Of a stretch of DNA of 64,000 nucleotides, positions 59,001 to 64,000 are shown piece after piece. Position 1 is the stretch's first letter; each line of letters opens with the position of its first letter. The position numbers were made by a program, and so were the translations under genes. The notes under the pieces were generated by a model. That model was not told where the DNA came from and searched no databases. It was given only the letters and a program-made list of their open reading frames with translations. The stretch is from Aurifilum marmelostoma (Eukaryota > Ascomycota > Sordariomycetes > Diaporthales > Cryphonectriaceae): the NCBI GenBank assembly GCA_027559495.1, contig JAMXSV010000015.1:434001-498000 (forward strand), given 5' to 3'.

Positions 59001-62000
59001 TCCATAGCAGAGCAGACGATGCTCCCTCGTGGACGACGGGACTAGCGAAACGACAGACCATCGACAAGCCATCCATCCACCCGACTCTGCTACTATGCTG
59101 CGGCTGCGGGAGAATTGTCTCCACGTGTCAGCCCTCCCAAGAGAAAGCTTGCCTACCCTCCTTTCTGTTTCCCCCCTCTGGCGAACCCGTGCGCCTTCGA
59201 ACAACTCAACGCTTCACATGCGTCAGAAAAGTCGAGAACCCGAGAGGAGAGAGAAGAAGAACAAAAAAAAAAAAAAAAAAAGGAAGAGGCAGGCCGAATG
59301 GGGCTCCAATCAGCACTGCAGTTGATACACCTTTAGCTGCATTGGTTAGCCTGTGCGGTGATGTGGTAGAGGGAGCCCCCCTGGAACAGTCCAGGCAGGT
59401 AAAGCTGCACAGAGTGTTCAGGGATCAGCGGCCACTTCGGGATCCAACAGAGATCATGAGACCATCGACCCCAGAGGCGCTAATCATGGCTCTAGCTGAG
59501 GTTGGGCCCGATCTAGATCCAACGGCCGACCACCCCTATTGCGTTCCATTCTCGCCCTCGTGAGCGTGAGAGAGTGTGTGTATGTGTGTGTGTGTGTTGT
59601 GTTGTGTCGATACGTTGTTGGATCTTTTTTTTTTTTTTTCCTTCTTTGGGGCTGGGTGACATGCTTGATGATACTTGTCCATCCGGATGGTTAAGCATGA
59701 CGTGGACGTTGATCACAGGTCCACGATTTACCTGCTTGCTGCAGGTGATGAAGCTACTGATGTTGCTGTTGTTGACGATGGCTAATGCAAAGACAGCCTA
59801 TTGTCTTGTTCTTATCTCGTCCCTCGCTGACGGCGATGGACTGACAAAAGTGTCCCTGCCAGCCAGCCAGCCAGCCATCCAGCCAGCCAGACCTGAAGCC
59901 AACACATCGCACACGCATGCACATATACGCACATGCATATGCACAAGCCGTGCCCTTGTCTGAGCGCCTTAGACATGCCATCTGCATCTGCATCTGCTGC
60001 GGAGCAGCCAGCCAACCACAGCCAGCCAGGTCGTGCAAGTGCTCACCACATGGTGTCCTCGAGGGGGGCAAGCTCGCAAGGAGGACACCACCCGTGCTGC
60101 AGCTTGTGCTTCGCCAGAGGCAGATGAGCCTCTCCGTCTCGTCAACCCTTGTCTCAGACATGCCGGGTTGGGTAACCTCGTTATCGTGGTTTTATTAGCA
60201 AATCTTTCCGTTGCAAAGGCTTCACCCCGAGGAGACGCTGCCGCGTTTTCCATGACCAGCGCAGCACGCACCTGTGCCTGGGGGAACCCTCTGGCCCCGG
60301 GCCCTGGTCAAGGGTCTTGCTGTTCCGTGACGCACGCCAGCGTTGCAAGTTACTGTGCGTGTCGAGGCGGTGGGTGGGTGCCAACATCGAGCTTGCGGCA
60401 TCTACGAGGTACTGGACCGCACTCTTGCATATGCAGCCACGGTTCGACTCCTTGGGGCCTTTCCAGTTTAGGGAGTAGGCCTGAGGCCTGGCCATCATGT
60501 CATTTGCTCGCTCCCACCACGCCGTGCCCTGAAACCTTGAGAGATGTAGAGAGAGCCAGAGAGAGCAGTGGTATGCCGCTCTTCCTTGTCTCTCCCTCTC
60601 TCCCTCTCCCCCCTCCCTCATCAGCAGAAGCTTCTTCTGGGGCAGAAATGTGTGTTCACTTTTTGGGTGTGGCAAGGCTACTAATCTTCTTCCATCTCGG
60701 AGCATTTGATCTGAGTTACGGCAATATCAGACGGGAGGATCGAGCCTGGGCCATAAGGCTGAAAGGAAACCTGTGATGGCAAGGGTCCGTCCTCTTTGAC
60801 TTTGATCAGCTCAGCTCGACACTGCTACTGTGTGACTAGCTGCTCACCCCCAACCCAGGCCCGATCGTCTCTCTTTCGTGTGTGTCTCTGGTCTCTGAGC
60901 ATAACATTCACCGGGCGGCTGTTCTTGCCCTGTATCGATTGGACACGGGACAGGGATCGGATTCTCCCGAGTCTATTTGTTGGTCAAGCACGCGGCACAC
61001 GGTTGGAGCACCGCTCTCCCCTGCCTCCCTTCAGAGGAAAAGTCTGTCTGGCCTGTCTCACGTGGAAAGCAACTCTGCATCCCACACATCTCTGCGTCAG
61101 TCAAAGGTCAGGGCTCGTCCGGATACGCCAATCAGCACGCCCGGCGGGAAGTACCGAAGGACACTCGGTGCACGGAAAGGAAAGGTGGAGGCATCGCGAA
61201 GACTTTCGACTAGAGAGACCAGCCCAGCCCGCCCGCCAGTAACAACCGTGGGGCTGGCAATATGGACACCCCCCTGTCAAGCCACACATCACACGGTAGG
61301 GATTCAATTGTGCTCCAGGCGGAACAATATACTCTGTACTAGGACTATGGCCTGCCGGGTCTGGAGACGTTGCTTCTGTTCTGATAAGAACCTCAACAGT
61401 GTGCAAGCAGACGGAACGTCATATCGAGAGGGGTGCCGGGGAGGAGGAGAATTCTAGATAGCTCGCTTACCTCCTGCAGAGCAGTGCAGAGGAGATGATG
61501 ATGATGATGTATACTTTGATATATTTGGTGCGGACTGCATGTAAAGGGAGGGGGGCGGGGGAAGAAGGGGGGGGGGTGGGTGTGTGTGTGATGCAAGCGG
61601 GCAAATCGAGGAGCTTTCAACTCGAGACGCCAGAACTGCTATTTTGGGTGACCGCCTCTGCAGGCGCTTGGGTTGCTCTGCAGAGCACTCCTTGTATCGC
61701 GAGACAAAAAGAGAGACCTAATAACACGGCCAAGACCTACCTACCGCGGCTAGGATCAACAGAGTGATTGCGTGGGAAATCACCCATTCACCTGCCGTTC
61801 TCATCCGAGGGGAAAAAAAAAAAAAGAATGGTGGGAGCTCGAGGGAAGCTCTCCCTCCTCCTCCTCGTCCTCCTCACCAACCCCTCAGGCGTGCATGCAT
61901 GCATGGTGATGACACTCCGAAACAGCCAACCGACAGGTCGAGCTCCTTTGATCTCAGTGGTCCGTCATAAATGACAGGCTGGAAAGTGGCGTCCCTGCAG

Positions 62001-62370
62001 CGGCCTCCTCGCCTGCAGAGCCGGGCTTTGACTAGCGAAATGGGCTACCCTCTCTGCCTGCTGTGCGGGCTGCTGTGTGGTGTGAGAGAGAGGGTCGCGT
62101 CCAGTTTCTCTCTGGCCGGCCTTGTGTGGGAAGATGACACCCAAGACGGCCCATCCTCAACTCTTGTGCTGATGATGATGATGAACAGATGAGGAGCCAG
62201 CGTGGAGCAGCGCCCTTGAACCATAGTGGTAAGTCGTCATGTTGCTTTGTGAGCAGAGAGGGTGGTGGGTTGTCTTCTTGTTCTGCCCCTTGCTGCTGTG
62301 CCACCCTTAGCACTCTTCCATCCCGCTGGCGATCCTGCCGGCACTACCTACCTACTTGACCTCACCTTGC

Positions 62371-62419
62371 AGACACACACACACACACACAGAGAAAGAG
62401 AGAGAGAGAGAGAGAGAGC
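62371..62419. repeat. Compound (CA)n-(GA)n microsatellite
   Basis: About ten CA units are followed, after a short AAAG-type junction, by about ten GA units. Confidence 0.8.
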
Positions 62420-63175
62420 AAGCACAGTCACATGGGTCCCCATCCTCCTCCGTCTAGTTGTGACTCAAATCTCCTCCCGAGCCCCAAGAGTAGAAAATGG
62501 AACAGCTTCCGCAGCACCCACCACCACCACCACCACCACCACCACCATCACGATTCTCAATTCCATCCAGTCCGTCCAGGACAGAGCCAATTGGTCACGC
62601 CAGCATGTGGTGTGTTCTCATGAGCCGTGAGTGGCGGTTCTCTTAATGTATGTGTCACGTTCGGCCTGTTCGGGCGAGGTGCAGGGATACACACAACAGG
62701 AAAGGAAAGAAAAAAAGAAAGAGAAAAAGAAAAAGTACAAGCAACAGAGTATTTTCATAGTGATTACTTGGTGTGTTTCTTCTGTAGTCACCTAACCGGC
62801 TGCGCGGTTGTGTGGAGCCCTCCTCTCCCCCCCCCCCCCCTCTTCGAGCGTGTGATCGCGTTCGTCCCTATGCATCTATGTATATAATATGTTATGCGTA
62901 ATATATTTTGTAATTCATATGATGGGCGCGCAGGTGGTTTGATGTTTTCAATCTTTTGTCCCTTTCGAATGGTGATGGCCCACGTGGCCGCAGTAATAGT
63001 CTGGACTTGTCTCCTGATTTTGGGCAGTAGAACTTGCCCTGTCTGAATTTATTCTTGATTTCTTTCTCCTTTGGTGCGAGTGGCCTCGGGAATATGCATA
63101 CATCGAGATCTAGAGCGCACGGGAATAGTGGAAGGACCACTGGCCACGGATTCTGTCTCGTGGGGGGCACGTCTC

Positions 63176-63201
63176 TGTGTGTGTGTGTGTGTGTGTGTGT
63201 G
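63176..63201. repeat. GT dinucleotide microsatellite just 3' of the RNA ligase gene
   Basis: About 12-13 GT units, roughly 100 bases beyond the stop codon of the neighbouring minus-strand gene. Confidence 0.8.
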
Positions 63202-63303
63202 AATCTGATTTCCAAAGAGCCCTCAACAACGCCCGGGACGACGGCTGACTGGCAAGTCTGTCGTGAAACAAGAGGCATCATCATCATCATGAAACCCGAG
63301 CCC

Positions 63304-64000
63304 TCAACCAGTAAAGACAAACTCCCTCTCCCAGACCCACCAGCCCCTCTCATACCTCCAGAGCCCGAACCCCTCGGCCCGCCCAACATCATCCCCCTTC
63401 CAGCGCCTCCTCACCTCGTCCAGCGCCCGCTCCACCTCCCCCCTCGTCCTCGGCCTTGTTCATGATCGTGTAGTGCCCCCTCCACCCCGCAGCAGCATCC
63501 TGCGCGCTCAGCCAGCCCTCGGCCCTCCACCGCCCCCGCAGCGACGCCTGGACCTCTCGCGCCCTCCTGCCCCCCCCTCTCCTCCGCCAGCGCGAGCGCG
63601 ATGCCCCCTGCGCAGGCGGAACGGAGCCGTCGCGCACACCTCGAACGGCCTCGTCTGCGCCGCGGCGCGCTCCAGGGCCGGGATGACGGACGAGGCCAGC
63701 CTGTGCGACGGCAGGGCGTGGAAGAGGGTGATGTGGGCGCTGAGCTTGTTGAGGCGCGGGGGAAAGTACCGCTCGCGGAGGGCCGTCATGCGGGCGTGGT
63801 GGGGCTGGTCTGTGAGGAGGGTGAGGACGTAGACTTGGTCTTGACCGGTGGTGGTGGGATGGGAGCGAGGTGGCTGCTGGGGCTGGTGGTGGTGGTGGTG
63901 GTGGTGACGAGGGTGGCGTGGGGAGGGAGATTGTGGTCTTGTCGTGTTGGCGGTCTGGGGCTTGGGAGCTGAGGGGGAAGGAGAGGAGAAAGAAGAGCTT
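63304..64000 (-). CDS. 2'-5' RNA ligase superfamily (2H phosphoesterase) protein, partial, three frame breaks
   Basis: The gene enters from the right edge, so its 5' end is missing. The visible N-terminal part is His/Gln/Pro-rich, then reads QDQVYVLTLLTDQPHHARM, ERYFPPRLNKLSAHITLFHALPSHRL with the first H-x-T motif. The second half reads AREVQASLRGRW, AEGWLSAQDAAAGWRGHYTIMNKAEDEG with the second H-x-T, then EVERALDEVRRRWKG and FGLWRYERGWWVWEREF before the stop at 63304. The two H-x-T motifs define 2H phosphoesterases, which ligate or cleave 2'-5' or cyclic phosphate RNA ends; fungal substrates are unknown. Reading it through needs one base fewer at each of three runs: C5 at 63604-63608, C8 at 63570-63577 and C6 at about 63448-63453. 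Three breaks in one short gene allow either decay or sequence error. A possible acceptor (CTCAG) lies near 63970. Confidence 0.75.

Larger units (their letters stand above)
59001..63303. other. Gene-free region, right part, microsatellite-rich
   Basis: No supportable gene. Visible repeats are an A19 run (59263-59281), CCAG tetranucleotides (about 59859-59890), GAT (61494-61508), CA then GA repeats (about 62371-62419), CAC units (about 62519-62549), a C run (62829-62840) and GT units (about 63176-63201). Two open frames of more than 230 codons (58847-59563 and 60033-60776) look compositional rather than coding. Confidence 0.4.

Noticed and set aside
58847..59563. Plus-strand open frame of 238 codons
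   Set aside because: Runs through CT and A homopolymers coding Ser/Leu and Lys runs; appears compositional.
60370..60465. Possible tRNA because of a B-box-like GGTTCGACTCC at about 60440
   Set aside because: No matching acceptor stem or A box at the right distance; T stem pairs imperfectly.
60033..60776. Plus-strand open frame of 247 codons
   Set aside because: No recognisable domain, equally long frames exist on the other strand, and the region is microsatellite-rich.
62519..62549. CAC repeat considered as a CRISPR-like or tandem array
   Set aside because: Simple trinucleotide microsatellite with no spacers, in a eukaryotic genome.

Overview
The window is nuclear DNA from a filamentous ascomycete. 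I infer a Sordariomycete-type Pezizomycotina genome because the genes are intron-containing with short introns (about 50-130 nt, GT..AG with CTAAC/CTGAC-like branch sites), coding DNA is GC-rich, one gene encodes a HET-domain (heterokaryon incompatibility) protein, and the fungal housekeeping proteins have their Pezizomycotina architecture. I see no bacterial, viral or organellar genes, no tRNA or rRNA gene I can support, and no intact transposon.

Layout, left to right: a small secreted double-psi beta-barrel protein (1335-1715, -); a pyridoxal-reductase-like aldo-keto reductase (4208-5418, +); a Sec2-type Rab exchange factor (7012-7998, +); tRNA pseudouridine-55 synthase Pus4/TruB (8513-10062, -); divergent from it an RFTS-domain protein resembling the Raf2/DIM-7 heterochromatin factors (10822-13324, +); Mkt1 (14299-16743, -); an AT-richer gene-free stretch (16.7-20.6 kb); a HET protein (20585-22868, +); INO80 subunit Ies1 (23380-25654, -); a 2-oxoglutarate/Fe(II) dioxygenase (27118-28472, +); a fungal ATP-dependent DNA ligase (28778-31842, -); the E2 enzyme Cdc34 (33450-34304, +); a UBA-like/UIM ubiquitin-interaction protein (35637-38815, +); an RmlD/MAT2B-like NAD(P)-binding protein (39876-41051, +); an RA-PH scaffold (41814-44819, +); nuclear cap-binding protein Cbp80 (45977-48815, -); GSK-3 kinase (50763-52281, -); then about 11 kb of microsatellite-rich sequence with no supportable gene; and the 3' part of a 2'-5' RNA ligase family gene running off the right edge (63304-64000, -).

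Most genes are unrelated housekeeping or signalling functions. Three act on RNA (pus4, mkt1, cbp80), two on chromatin (RFTS protein, ies1) and two adjacent genes act in the ubiquitin system (cdc34 and the UIM protein).

The most striking pattern is that six otherwise intact genes carry single-base frame breaks, and each sits in or near a run of G or C: pus4, mkt1, the HET gene, the DNA ligase, cbp80 and, three times, the RNA ligase gene. Because pus4, mkt1 and cbp80 are conserved, the simplest reading is homopolymer length error in the assembly rather than gene death. Coding coordinates below span these breaks. Other points of note are two GC-AG introns, two microexons (17 and 20 nt), recurrent A/T tracts of about 23 nt, and TACCTAGGTA-type palindromes between genes. 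I found no clearly new multi-gene system; the best biology leads are the Raf2/DIM-7-like RFTS protein and the UIM protein, which lacks deubiquitinase catalytic boxes.
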